Below are positions 1-7,878 of a stretch of 62,020 bases of DNA, one piece after another. The translations under genes and the position numbers were made by a program. Under the pieces are notes generated by a model. The model did no database searches. It was not told the origin of the DNA and saw nothing but the letters and a program-made list of their open reading frames with translations. Source of the DNA: Opitutia bacterium UBA953 (GTDB taxonomy: Bacteria > Verrucomicrobiota > Verrucomicrobiia > Opitutales > UBA953); the NCBI GenBank assembly GCA_002293125.1, contig DBCR01000048.1, forward strand, positions 566-62,585, read 5' to 3'. Position 1 is the stretch's first letter. Each line of letters starts with the position of its first letter.

Positions 1-1141
1 CCTTCTTTGCAGGAGCGGCCTTCACGGCCTTCTTTGCGGCAGGCTTGGCCTTCGCCTTCGGGGCGTCGACCTTGGCGACGTGGACCTTCGCCAGGCGCTT
101 GGCCAAGGCGGGTTCGACGTAAGGAGCGGGCGCCTTCGGGCGCTGGTCGACCGGGCCTTTCACGGCAGCCCAGAGCTTGTCGCGGAATTCCTGGATGCCT
201 TCCTGCGAGTAGCAGGAGATCGGGATGACCATGTCCTTCACGCGTTCCTGGAACTTCTTCAGCTTCGCGGCGGCGGCCGGGAGATCCATCTTGTTGGCCA
301 CGATGATGCGCGGCTTGGCGGCGAGGATCGGTGAGTAGAGGCGGAGTTCGCGCTCGAGGATGCGGTGGTCGTCCCACGGCTCGCGGTTTTCGCTGCCGGC
401 CATGTCGATGATGAAGACCAGCAACGAGCAACGCTCGACGTGGCGGAGGAACTGGTGGCCCAGTCCGCGGTTCTCGTGCGCGCCTTCGATGAGGCCCGGG
501 ATGTCGGCCATCACGATGCGGTCGAAGCGATCGGTGTAGTCGATCACGCCCACATTGACGTGGAGGGTCGTGAAAGGATACGGCGCCATCTTCGGGCGGG
601 CGGCGGTGAGGAGATTCGTCAGCGTCGACTTGCCCGCGTTCGGGTAGCCCACGAGGCCGATGTCGGCGATCGTCTTGAGCACGATACGGAAGCTGCCTTC
701 TTCGCCCGGGTAGCCGGGGGTGGTGCGACGGGGAGCCTGGTTGACCGAACTCTTGAAGTTCATGTTGCCCATGCCGCCCTTGCCGCCGGCGAGGAGCACG
801 ACGCGTTCGCCGTGTTCGGTCAGTTCGGCCACGAGACGATTGGAGCCCTCTTCGAGGACCTGCGTGCCCGGAGGCACCGGCAGAATCAAGTCGCCGCCAT
901 CGGGACCCGCGCACTGGCGGCCCTGGCCTGGAGCGCCATTGCGGGCGCGACGGTGCGGCTGCCAGCGATAAGCCTGCAGGTCGCCTTCGTTACGGTCGCA
1001 GAGCAAGACGACGTCGCCGCCCTTGCCGCCGTTACCGCCGTCGGGTCCGCCCTTCGGGATGAATTTCTCACGACGGAAGCTGACGCAGCCGTGGCCGCCG
1101 TCACCGGACTTCAGTTCTACCTTGGCTTCGTCGATAAACAT
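1..1141 (-). CDS. obg: GTPase Obg/CgtA (3' end beyond window)
   Basis: This is the ribosome-associated GTPase Obg, involved in late 50S assembly and the stringent response. The start MFIDEAKVEL begins the glycine-rich Obg fold (residues 1-158, with GGPDGGNGGKGGD near 31-43). The G domain follows: P-loop GYPNAGKST at about 165-173, DIPGLIEG, and NKMD. The reading frame is still open at base 1. Its last visible residues form a Lys/Ala/Pro-rich tail (AKAKPAAKKAVKAAPAKK) that extends past the usual G domain, so it is incomplete at its C-terminus here. The tail resembles basic histone H1-like extensions and may bind rRNA; that part is inference. Confidence 0.95.
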   Translation of the reverse strand, partial: MFIDEAKVELKSGDGGHGCVSFRREKFIPKGGPDGGNGGKGGDVVLLCDRNEGDLQAYRWQPHRRARNGAPGQGRQCAGPDGGDLILPVPPGTQVLEEGSNRLVAELTEHGERVVLLAGGKGGMGNMNFKSSVNQAPRRTTPGYPGEEGSFRIVLKTIADIGLVGYPNAGKSTLTNLLTAARPKMAPYPFTTLHVNVGVIDYTDRFDRIVMADIPGLIEGAHENRGLGHQFLRHVERCSLLVFIIDMAGSENREPWDDHRILERELRLYSPILAAKPRIIVANKMDLPAAAAKLKKFQERVKDMVIPISCYSQEGIQEFRDKLWAAVKGPVDQRPKAPAPYVEPALAKRLAKVHVAKVDAPKAKAKPAAKKAVKAAPAKK

Positions 1142-1195
1142 TTCCCCTACGCTAGGGCCTCCCCGGCCCCGAGGGCGAGGAGGAAAGGCGACGGC

Positions 1196-1966
1196 TTAAC
1201 GCTCCAGTCCGCGGGAACGCCGCAACCAGCGCTCGATCGGCGAGAAGAAGATGAGGTCGGCCAGCAGGCCGACGCCTACGACGACGAGCATCACGCCCAC
1301 GACCTGATCCATACGCAGCAGCTCACGGCCGGCATGCAGAAGGGACCCTAAGCCGAAGCCCGAGAGAATCACCACGAAGATTTCGGCGGCCATGAGCGAA
1401 CGCCAGGCGAAGGCCCAGCCCTGCTTGAGCCCACTGATGACGCCAGGCAAGGCAGCCGGGAAGATCACGCGCAGCCAGAGATGCCAGCCGCGGGAGCCCA
1501 TCGTCATCGCCGCGCGGAGGTAGAGCGGCTGGACGGAGAGCACCGATTCCTGCACGGCGATGACGACGGCCCACACGGTGCCCATGACGACGACGAAAAG
1601 GACAGCGGCCTCGTTCTGACCGAAAGCGATGATCGCCACCGGGACCCAGCACACCGAGGGGAGCGTCTGCAAGCCGAGCGACATGATACCGATGGTATCA
1701 CGGGCGAGGCTCGAGCGGGCGCAGAGGGCTCCGACCGGGATGCCGATGGCGGCACCGATGATGAAGCCGAGCATCAAGCGGCGCATCGTGACCCACGTAG
1801 CCGAAGCCAGGGAGCCGTCACGCAGCGCGGACCAGAACCACTCGCCGATCTGCGTCGGCGCGGGGACGAGGACGTCGTCGACGCGACCGGAACTGACGAA
1901 CCACTCCCAGCCGCCCAGAACTAGCAGGCCGATGACGATCGGGACGAGGGCGCGAGGGGATTTCAT
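1196..1966 (-). CDS. ABC transporter permease, SsuC/TauC/NrtB type
   Basis: A 256-residue inner-membrane permease of the BPD_transp_1 family that takes up nitrate, sulfonate, taurine or similar small anions. It has about six hydrophobic segments. The EAA loop that contacts the ATPase is visible around 160-195 (AAMTMGSRGWHLW, then PAALPGVISGLKQGW). It is the last gene of a three-gene minus-strand operon, and its start overlaps the ATPase stop by 4 nt, indicating translational coupling. The substrate cannot be told from sequence: no sulfonate monooxygenase or nitrate reductase gene is nearby. Confidence 0.9.
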   Translation of the reverse strand: MKSPRALVPIVIGLLVLGGWEWFVSSGRVDDVLVPAPTQIGEWFWSALRDGSLASATWVTMRRLMLGFIIGAAIGIPVGALCARSSLARDTIGIMSLGLQTLPSVCWVPVAIIAFGQNEAAVLFVVVMGTVWAVVIAVQESVLSVQPLYLRAAMTMGSRGWHLWLRVIFPAALPGVISGLKQGWAFAWRSLMAAEIFVVILSGFGLGSLLHAGRELLRMDQVVGVMLVVVGVGLLADLIFFSPIERWLRRSRGLER

Positions 1967-2766
1967 ACGAGGCCCTCCTTCGGTTCCGCGAGGTGGGCGG
2001 AAAGGGCGGTGGTGATGTCGGCGGCCAAGGTGGCCAGGGCCGGGTCGTTGATCCGACGCGGACGCGGCAGGTCGATGTTGAAGACCTGACGGATGCGGCC
2101 CGGATTGGGCGAAAGGAGTACGACGCGATCGCCGAGGCAGACCGCCTCGCGGATGTTATGCGTCACGAGCACGATCGTCTTCTTGCGCTGCGTGAAGATC
2201 TTCTGGATGTCGCCGTAAAGCTGATCGCGCGTGAGCGCGTCGAGGGCCGAGAACGGTTCGTCCATCAGGAGCACGCGCGGATTAGGGGCAAGCGAGCGAG
2301 CGAGGGCCACGCGCTGGCGCATGCCACCAGAAAGCTCGTGCGGGTGGGCCTTCTCCTTGTCGGCCAGTCCGACGAGATCCAGGTAGTAGCGAGCAGCTTC
2401 GGTGCGCTCGGCGTCGGTGAGGCCAGGCTTGAGGCGTAGGCCGAAGAGCACGTTCTCGAGGGCATCGAGCCAGGGGAAGAGCGCATCTTGCTGGAACATC
2501 ACGAGCCGATCGCGGCCAGGCTCGACGACATTAGCTCCGTCGAGCTTGATCGAACCTTCGTCGACCCGTTCCAAGCCGGCGAGCAGGCTAAGCAAAGTAG
2601 ACTTACCGCAACCCGACGGACCGACGAGCACGAGGAATTCGCCCTCCTTCACCTGAAGGCTGATATCCTCCACCGCCGTGACGAGACCGGAGCGTCCGTT
2701 GAAACGCTTGGTCACGTGGCTCAGCGTAAGCTGGGAGCCGGGTTCGCTGGACAGAGGGGCCGACAT
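1963..2766 (-). CDS. ABC transporter ATP-binding protein, SsuB/TauB/NrtD type
   Basis: A 267-residue cytoplasmic ATPase energising the adjacent permease. The motifs are intact: Walker A GPSGCGKSTLL near 49-59, a Q-loop (FQQDALFPWLD), signature LSGGMRQRVALARS, Walker B VLLMDEPFSALD and the switch His in LVTHNIREA. The HNIREAVCLGDRV stretch is typical of the nitrate/sulfonate/taurine subfamily. It lies between the substrate-binding protein and the permease, in usual operon order. Confidence 0.93.
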   Translation of the reverse strand: MSAPLSSEPGSQLTLSHVTKRFNGRSGLVTAVEDISLQVKEGEFLVLVGPSGCGKSTLLSLLAGLERVDEGSIKLDGANVVEPGRDRLVMFQQDALFPWLDALENVLFGLRLKPGLTDAERTEAARYYLDLVGLADKEKAHPHELSGGMRQRVALARSLAPNPRVLLMDEPFSALDALTRDQLYGDIQKIFTQRKKTIVLVTHNIREAVCLGDRVVLLSPNPGRIRQVFNIDLPRPRRINDPALATLAADITTALSAHLAEPKEGLV

Positions 2767-2811
2767 CGAGTCGAGGAATTAGCGGGAACGGGTCAAAGAA
2801 CGCAAGGAGGG

Positions 2812-3828
2812 TTACTTACGGGCAGGGGGAAGGTCATCGACCAGAGCCTGCAAAAGAGGCGCCACCGGGGCTTCGCCGGAGAGCAGACCACATGCGCGGG
2901 AATCGGACTGGGCCTTGGCGAAAGACTCCGCCAGGCGACGGAGACGGAGGGCGGGATCTTCGGGTTGGTCCCAGCGGATACGGCGCAGCGCGGGCGAGAT
3001 GAGCTCGGCCTTCGGGGCGGCGGAACGTGATTCGGCACCTAAGGCTTCGCGCGAAAGGCGTTCGAGCAAGACCGGGTCAGCGACTAAAAGGTCCCGCAAC
3101 AGATAGTGCGAGCGAACGAAAGCCTTCACCGCTTCACCTTTGGCATCGAGGGCCTTTTGGGAAGAAGCCAGCACGGTGATGATCGAATCGTGATGCTCGA
3201 CGAGGACCTCGCCGCCGAAATCATCCACCAGGCGCGTCACCCATGGTTCGACCGTCCAGGCGGCATCCACGTCGCCACGCTTAAAGAGCGCAATGAGTTC
3301 GGCGTTCTGCGCCGGGAGCACCTGGGCATCGCCCCCGGCGATGGTGATATTGAGACCCCCCGAACGCAGCCAGACGCGGGCATCGACGTCCTGCGTGTTG
3401 CCGAGTTGCGGCGTCGCGACGCGACGACCGCGAAAATCAGCCGGAGTGCGCAGGGGCGACCCTTTGCGGATGACCAAGGCGTTGCCACCCGAAGCGACGG
3501 GGGCCAGGACGCGGATCGAGCGACCCTTCGTGCGCACATGGGCGTTGATCACCGGAGAGGCGCCGACGTAGGTGATATCGATGGCGCCGGCGACGAGGGC
3601 CTCCATGGCGGAGGGCCCGGCGTTGAAAGAACGCCACTCCAGCTTCACCCCGGCCGGAAGATTAGCCTGATGAAAATCTTTCCCTTCTCTTTCCAGCTGG
3701 CGTGCCGCCAGAGCCGGGGCGTGCGTCAGGTTAGGGAAGAAACCCACCCGCAAGACGACTGGCTGTTCGGCCGCGACCGAGGAGGACACGGCGAGAAGAG
3801 CGAGGATAAGAGATCGCATGGCGGACAT
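2812..3828 (-). CDS. Periplasmic substrate-binding protein, SsuA/NrtA/TauA-like
   Basis: A 338-residue solute-binding protein with an N-terminal signal peptide (about 1-20, ending VSSSVAAE). The mature N-terminus reads VLRVGFFPNLTHAPALAAR, the classic opening of aliphatic sulfonate/nitrate/taurine binders. GSPLRTPADFRGRRVATPQLG and AAWTVEPWVTRLV are family blocks near 120 and 190. It is the first gene of the importer operon. Translation may begin at Met4 (3819) instead. Sulfonate is a guess from family resemblance; nitrate, thiamine precursors or other organic anions are not excluded. Confidence 0.88.
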   Translation of the reverse strand: MSAMRSLILALLAVSSSVAAEQPVVLRVGFFPNLTHAPALAARQLEREGKDFHQANLPAGVKLEWRSFNAGPSAMEALVAGAIDITYVGASPVINAHVRTKGRSIRVLAPVASGGNALVIRKGSPLRTPADFRGRRVATPQLGNTQDVDARVWLRSGGLNITIAGGDAQVLPAQNAELIALFKRGDVDAAWTVEPWVTRLVDDFGGEVLVEHHDSIITVLASSQKALDAKGEAVKAFVRSHYLLRDLLVADPVLLERLSREALGAESRSAAPKAELISPALRRIRWDQPEDPALRLRRLAESFAKAQSDSRACGLLSGEAPVAPLLQALVDDLPPARK

Positions 3829-3953
3829 GATGAGCGGAGACGGGCAACACTGTTAATTTATGACTACATTAGTTAAGATAACAGGATTAAAAGTCGAGCC
3901 AATTTATCCCCGCACTATAAAACACATAAACTTATGATTTTGAATGGTTTAGA
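3829..3953. promoter_or_regulatory. AT-rich spacer upstream of the ABC importer operon
   Basis: This 125-bp spacer is far more AT-rich than its surroundings. It separates the mntH stop from the start of the substrate-binding gene, so it should hold the importer promoter on the minus strand. I see AT-rich stretches but no convincing -35/-10 pair or operator. Confidence 0.4.
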
Positions 3954-5234
3954 TTAAAAAGCACCGATAACAAACCATAGACTAGCCCCAACGACGAGAG
4001 CCGTGGCGACCCAGCCCAGCGAGCGAATCCAAGGCGGGGCGACGAACACGCCCATCAACTGCGCATCGCTGGTCATGCGCACGAGCGGCCAGCAGGCGAA
4101 GCCGAGCTGCAGGCTGAGGATGACCTGACTCCAGATGAGCAGGTTCTCCACCCTACCCTCCCCGGCCAGCCCGATGACCAATAAGGCGGGAGCCAGCGCC
4201 GCCAGACGGGTCGCGACGCGCACGATCCAGCCAGCCGTCTTGATCTTCAGGAATCCTTCCAAGACGATCTGGCCGGCCATGGTACCGGTGATGGTGGCGT
4301 TCTGGCCCGAAGCCAGCAGCGCCACGGCGAAGAGCGTGCCGGCGAACGTCACCCCCAGCACGCCGTCCAGCAACCGATGGGCTTCGCGGATATCCGTCAC
4401 GGCTTCGGGTCTGCCATGGAAGGCCGCCGCACTGAGCACCAGCAGGCCGGCGTTGACGAAAAAAGCCAGGCAGAGCGCGAGGGTGGAATCCCAGGTCGCG
4501 AAGCGCATGGCCTCGCGGCGCTCAGCTTCCGTCTTCCCGAAATCACGCGACCCGACGATCGACGAGTGCAGGTAAAGGTTATGCGGCATCACCGTAGCGC
4601 CGATGATACCCAGCGCGACAAAGAGCATGCCGGGTCGCGTCAGCACTTCCGTGGTCGGTACGAAGCCTTTGACGAGCTCAGCCATGACCGGCTGCGCGAG
4701 GAAAAGCTGGACGCCGATACAGGCCGCAATCGTCAGCACAAGCACGGCCACGAGCGATTCCAGCCAGCGGTAGCCGAGGCGCGTCAGCGCCAGCAGGACG
4801 AGCACGTCGAGTGCCGTAATGATGGCGCCAAAGAAGAGCGGGATGCCAAAGAGGATTTGCAACGCGATGGCCGATCCGAGCAGCTCAGCCAGGTCCATCG
4901 CGATGATGCCCAGCTGGGCGGCCACCCAGAGGAACTTGCCCACGGCCGGCGAATAACGCTCCCGGCAGGCCTGCGCGAGATCGAGTCCGGTCGCGACGTT
5001 GAGGCGGACGCACAGATGCTGGAACAGGATCGCCATCAGGTTCGACAGCAGGATGACCCAGAGCAGCGCGTAACCGAACTGTGAGCCACCGGCGAGGTCA
5101 GTGGCCCAGTTGCCTGGATCCATATACCCTACCGAGACAAGGAAACCGGGACCAACGAAGCCAAGGAAACGACGGAAAGCACCGAAGCGCGAGGCCGCGC
5201 GGGCTTGGGTCGGTTCATCTGTCCTCATCACCAT
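3954..5234 (-). CDS. mntH: NRAMP-family divalent metal/H+ symporter (MntH-like)
   Basis: A 426-residue inner-membrane transporter importing Mn2+ (possibly Fe2+) with protons. The two unwound-helix metal sites are intact: DPGNW at 39-43 in TM1, and MPHNLYLHS in TM6, whose Met is associated with selectivity for transition metals over Ca/Mg. About eleven hydrophobic helices are present. It starts 26 bp after the stop of the small membrane protein at 5261-5674, so the two may be co-transcribed. Met3 is an alternative start. No Mn riboswitch or MntR site was recognised upstream. Confidence 0.93.
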   Translation of the reverse strand: MVMRTDEPTQARAASRFGAFRRFLGFVGPGFLVSVGYMDPGNWATDLAGGSQFGYALLWVILLSNLMAILFQHLCVRLNVATGLDLAQACRERYSPAVGKFLWVAAQLGIIAMDLAELLGSAIALQILFGIPLFFGAIITALDVLVLLALTRLGYRWLESLVAVLVLTIAACIGVQLFLAQPVMAELVKGFVPTTEVLTRPGMLFVALGIIGATVMPHNLYLHSSIVGSRDFGKTEAERREAMRFATWDSTLALCLAFFVNAGLLVLSAAAFHGRPEAVTDIREAHRLLDGVLGVTFAGTLFAVALLASGQNATITGTMAGQIVLEGFLKIKTAGWIVRVATRLAALAPALLVIGLAGEGRVENLLIWSQVILSLQLGFACWPLVRMTSDAQLMGVFVAPPWIRSLGWVATALVVGASLWFVIGAF

Positions 5235-5260
5235 TGAGCATCACCGACGACCGCGCCCTG

Positions 5261-5674
5261 TCAACCCGCCGCCTGCGCGAAAGAAACCCCGGCCAAAATC
5301 GTCCAGAGCGCCGTCCGCCAGGCATGCGACCGAACCAACTCAACAAGAGCAGGCGACGTCGGGCCTTCAAACTGGAGCCGCCGATGGCACGGCACGGACC
5401 AGAAACCGGTCAACGCCCAGCAGACCAGGACGATAAGGAGTCCGAGGAAACGCCCATCAAGGAAAGTTAGCCAGCCGTGTCCGCCCAATTGGGCGAGCAA
5501 CAGCGGCCCGACGACCCAGCCCACGCGACGCGTATAGGCCTCATGCGCCTCGGCGAAGCCTTCGGCCCGCCAACGGGCGAAGTCGGGATAGGTGCAGAGC
5601 AGGATCAGCCACGAGACCGCGGCCATGGCGACGTCGACGCACGCCACGCCCGATTGGATTAAATGAAGGTTCAT
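5261..5674 (-). CDS. Small integral membrane protein, unknown function
   Basis: A 137-residue protein beginning MNLHLIQSG. An in-frame extension up to 5809 exists, but I reject it: its composition is Arg/Gly-rich and it would overlap the divergent sulfatase start. There are four probable membrane segments, near residues 10-30, 50-68, 72-95 and 115-135. I do not recognise a family. It precedes mntH on the same strand with a short gap and is divergent from the sulfatase at 5734, with 59 bp between them for both promoters. Confidence 0.6.
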   Translation of the reverse strand: MNLHLIQSGVACVDVAMAAVSWLILLCTYPDFARWRAEGFAEAHEAYTRRVGWVVGPLLLAQLGGHGWLTFLDGRFLGLLIVLVCWALTGFWSVPCHRRLQFEGPTSPALVELVRSHAWRTALWTILAGVSFAQAAG

Positions 5675-5733
5675 GAAGGCACCGAAGTCAGTTTTGCCCT
5701 TTGCACAACCCTGCGAGACGTTAAACCCAAGGC

Positions 5734-7566
5734 ATGCCCCGCCTCTTCCTTGGCCTACTCCTAGGTGCCTTGCTCGCGCTCGCCCCTGCCTCCGCGCAGG
5801 AGACCCCACCTAACTTCGTGATCCTCTTCGCTGATGACCTCGGCATCAACGACCTCGGCTGCTTCGGCCGCAAGGATCAGAACACGCCCAACCTGGACAA
5901 GCTTGCCGCCGAAGGCGCGCGTTTCACGCAGGCCTACGCCGCGGCTTCGGTCTGCTCTCCGTCCCGCGCGGCCCTGATGACCGGCCAGAGTCCGGCTCGC
6001 CTGAAAATCACCACGTTCCTCAACGGTCGCAGCGACCGTGCCTCGCACCGAGTGCTGGCCGCACCGATCAACCTACATCTTCCGGACGGCGTCCAGACCA
6101 TCGCCCAACTCCTGAAACCTAAAGGCTACGTATCGGCCGTGGTGGGCAAGTGGCACCTCGGCGGCAAAGGCCATCAGCCGACCGACCATGGCTTCGATGA
6201 ATATTTCGCGGGGAAGCCTAATCCCGGCGCCGAATCGCCGCAGGGCGGCAAAGGCGAACTCGGCCAGGCCGACTATGCGGTGAAGTTCATCCAGAAGAAC
6301 AAAGCCAACCCTTTCTTGCTCTACCTCGCCTTCGACAACCCGCACATCCCGCTGGCCGCGCCGGTCAAGGCGATCGAAGCCAACGCAAAATCCTTCCACC
6401 CGACCTACGCGGCGCTCATCGAATCGCTCGACGCCGCCGTCGGCCGGGTCATGAAGGCCCTCGAAGACAACGGCCTCGCGAAGAACACCTTCGTGGTCTT
6501 CGCTTCCGACAACGGCGGGGTGCACATCTCGGAACTCAAGGAAAGCCCGGCGACCTACAACGCGCCTTCCCGCTCCGGCAAAGGCTTCGTCTACGAAGGC
6601 GGGATCCGCACGCCCCTCATCATCCGTTACCCGGCCCGCCTCGCGCCTGCCGTGATCAGCGAGCCGGTCATCCTTGGCGACCTTTGTCCCACCATCTGCG
6701 CGCTGGCCAGGGTGCCCGCTCCCTCGACGCTGGATTTCCAGGATATCTCGCCGGTGCTCTTCGAGCAGAAGGCGCTCAACCGCCGGCTCTTCTGGCACCA
6801 GCCGCATTATATGAACCAAGGCGGCAAACCTGCCGGCGTGGCTCGCGAAGGCGAGTGGAAGCTGATCGAACAATACGAGGACGGCAGCCTCGAGCTGTAC
6901 AACCTCGCCAAGGATCCGAGCGAGACCACCGACCTTGCCGCCGCCGAACCGACCCGCGTGGCGGCCCTCCGCGGGAAGCTCGAAGCCTGGCGCCGGAGCG
7001 TCGGTGCCGAGTCGCTCAAGGCTAACCCGAACTTCAGCCGCAGCCTCTGGGAAGACTGCTTCGTCAAGACCGACGTCACCCAGCTCAAGGCCCTGCCGAC
7101 CTCCGAGGCCATGCGCCCGCTCCTAGCCGATTGGCGCAAGGCGATGAACGACGCCACGACCGAAGGGGCAAACTCGCTCATCTTCCTCGAGGCGCGCGAC
7201 GCCCAGGTGAAGGCGACGAAGATGAAATATGAAGAGCCGCCGCAAAAGGACACCCTCGGTTTCTGGGTGAACGCCGATGACACCGCGTCCTGGACCTTCC
7301 AGGCGCCGAAGGCCGGCACTTATCGCGTGACCGTGCTGCAGGGCTGCGGCAAGGGTAACGGCGGCTCCGTCGTCGCCCTCGATACGAAGCAGGGCACGTG
7401 CGAATTCACCGTCGAAGAGACCGGCCACTTCCAGCGCTTCGTGCCCCGCGAGGTCGGCAAGCTCACGCTCGTCGCCGGCGAGAACACGCTCACCGTGCGC
7501 CCGGTCAAGAAGGCCAAGGCCGCGGTCATGGACCTCCGCCGCGTGATCCTCGAGCGCGTCGACTGA
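5734..7566 (+). CDS. Secreted arylsulfatase with C-terminal carbohydrate-binding-like domain
   Basis: A 610-residue S1-family sulfatase hydrolysing sulfate esters, probably of algal or animal polysaccharides. A signal peptide covers about 1-21. Metal ligands appear in LFADDLGIND (Asp34/35). The formylglycine site is Cys74 in CSPSR (74-78), so maturation by an FGE or anaerobic maturase is required; neither is in this window. VGKWHLGG and FASDNGGVH supply further active-site residues. Residues about 490-610 form a beta-rich module (GFWVNADDTASWTF, AGTYRVTVLQ) typical of CBM-like tails on verrucomicrobial sulfatases. The gene appears monocistronic. Confidence 0.93.
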   Translation: MPRLFLGLLLGALLALAPASAQETPPNFVILFADDLGINDLGCFGRKDQNTPNLDKLAAEGARFTQAYAAASVCSPSRAALMTGQSPARLKITTFLNGRSDRASHRVLAAPINLHLPDGVQTIAQLLKPKGYVSAVVGKWHLGGKGHQPTDHGFDEYFAGKPNPGAESPQGGKGELGQADYAVKFIQKNKANPFLLYLAFDNPHIPLAAPVKAIEANAKSFHPTYAALIESLDAAVGRVMKALEDNGLAKNTFVVFASDNGGVHISELKESPATYNAPSRSGKGFVYEGGIRTPLIIRYPARLAPAVISEPVILGDLCPTICALARVPAPSTLDFQDISPVLFEQKALNRRLFWHQPHYMNQGGKPAGVAREGEWKLIEQYEDGSLELYNLAKDPSETTDLAAAEPTRVAALRGKLEAWRRSVGAESLKANPNFSRSLWEDCFVKTDVTQLKALPTSEAMRPLLADWRKAMNDATTEGANSLIFLEARDAQVKATKMKYEEPPQKDTLGFWVNADDTASWTFQAPKAGTYRVTVLQGCGKGNGGSVVALDTKQGTCEFTVEETGHFQRFVPREVGKLTLVAGENTLTVRPVKKAKAAVMDLRRVILERVD

Positions 7567-7570
7567 ACGC

Positions 7571-7876
7571 TCAGAGCGTCGCTAACAGCGCGCGTAATTC
7601 TTCCTCGGGTTCCTCGTGGCCTTGCGCCACGGCGAGCGCGAGCGCGTCCGCAAAGACCGCCTTGGCCGCAGGCTTGTCACCGACGGCCTGCAGGCTCTTG
7701 CCGAGCAGGATCCGAGGCATCATCCAATCGGCCTTGGACGCGGCGGCGACACGCAGGTGCTCGACGGCTTCAGCCGCAGCGCCCTCGGTCAAGAGCGCCT
7801 GTCCGAGCGAGAAGCGGAACAGCGGATTCGCCGGATCGGCCGCGACGTGGCGACGGAAGAGTTCGGAGCGGGACAT
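7571..7876 (-). CDS. TPR-like protein downstream of glgB
   Basis: A 101-residue protein starting MSRSELFRRHVAADP, only 2 bp after the glgB stop, so the two genes are probably translated from one mRNA. It holds about two tetratricopeptide-like helical hairpins (NPLFRFSLGQALLTEG, then MPRILLGKSLQAVGD) and an acidic C-terminus. An upstream in-frame extension to 8131 lies inside glgB and is not used. It is likely a protein-protein adaptor. A link to glycogen metabolism is suggested only by position. It converges on the sulfatase 4 bp away. Confidence 0.75.
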   Translation of the reverse strand: MSRSELFRRHVAADPANPLFRFSLGQALLTEGAAAEAVEHLRVAAASKADWMMPRILLGKSLQAVGDKPAAKAVFADALALAVAQGHEEPEEELRALLATL

Positions 7877-7878
7877 GA

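Noticed and set aside
3841..3890. Weak palindrome TGTTA...TAACA in the importer spacer as an operator
   Set aside because: Only 5-bp arms about 23 bp apart in an AT-rich spacer; easily due to chance.
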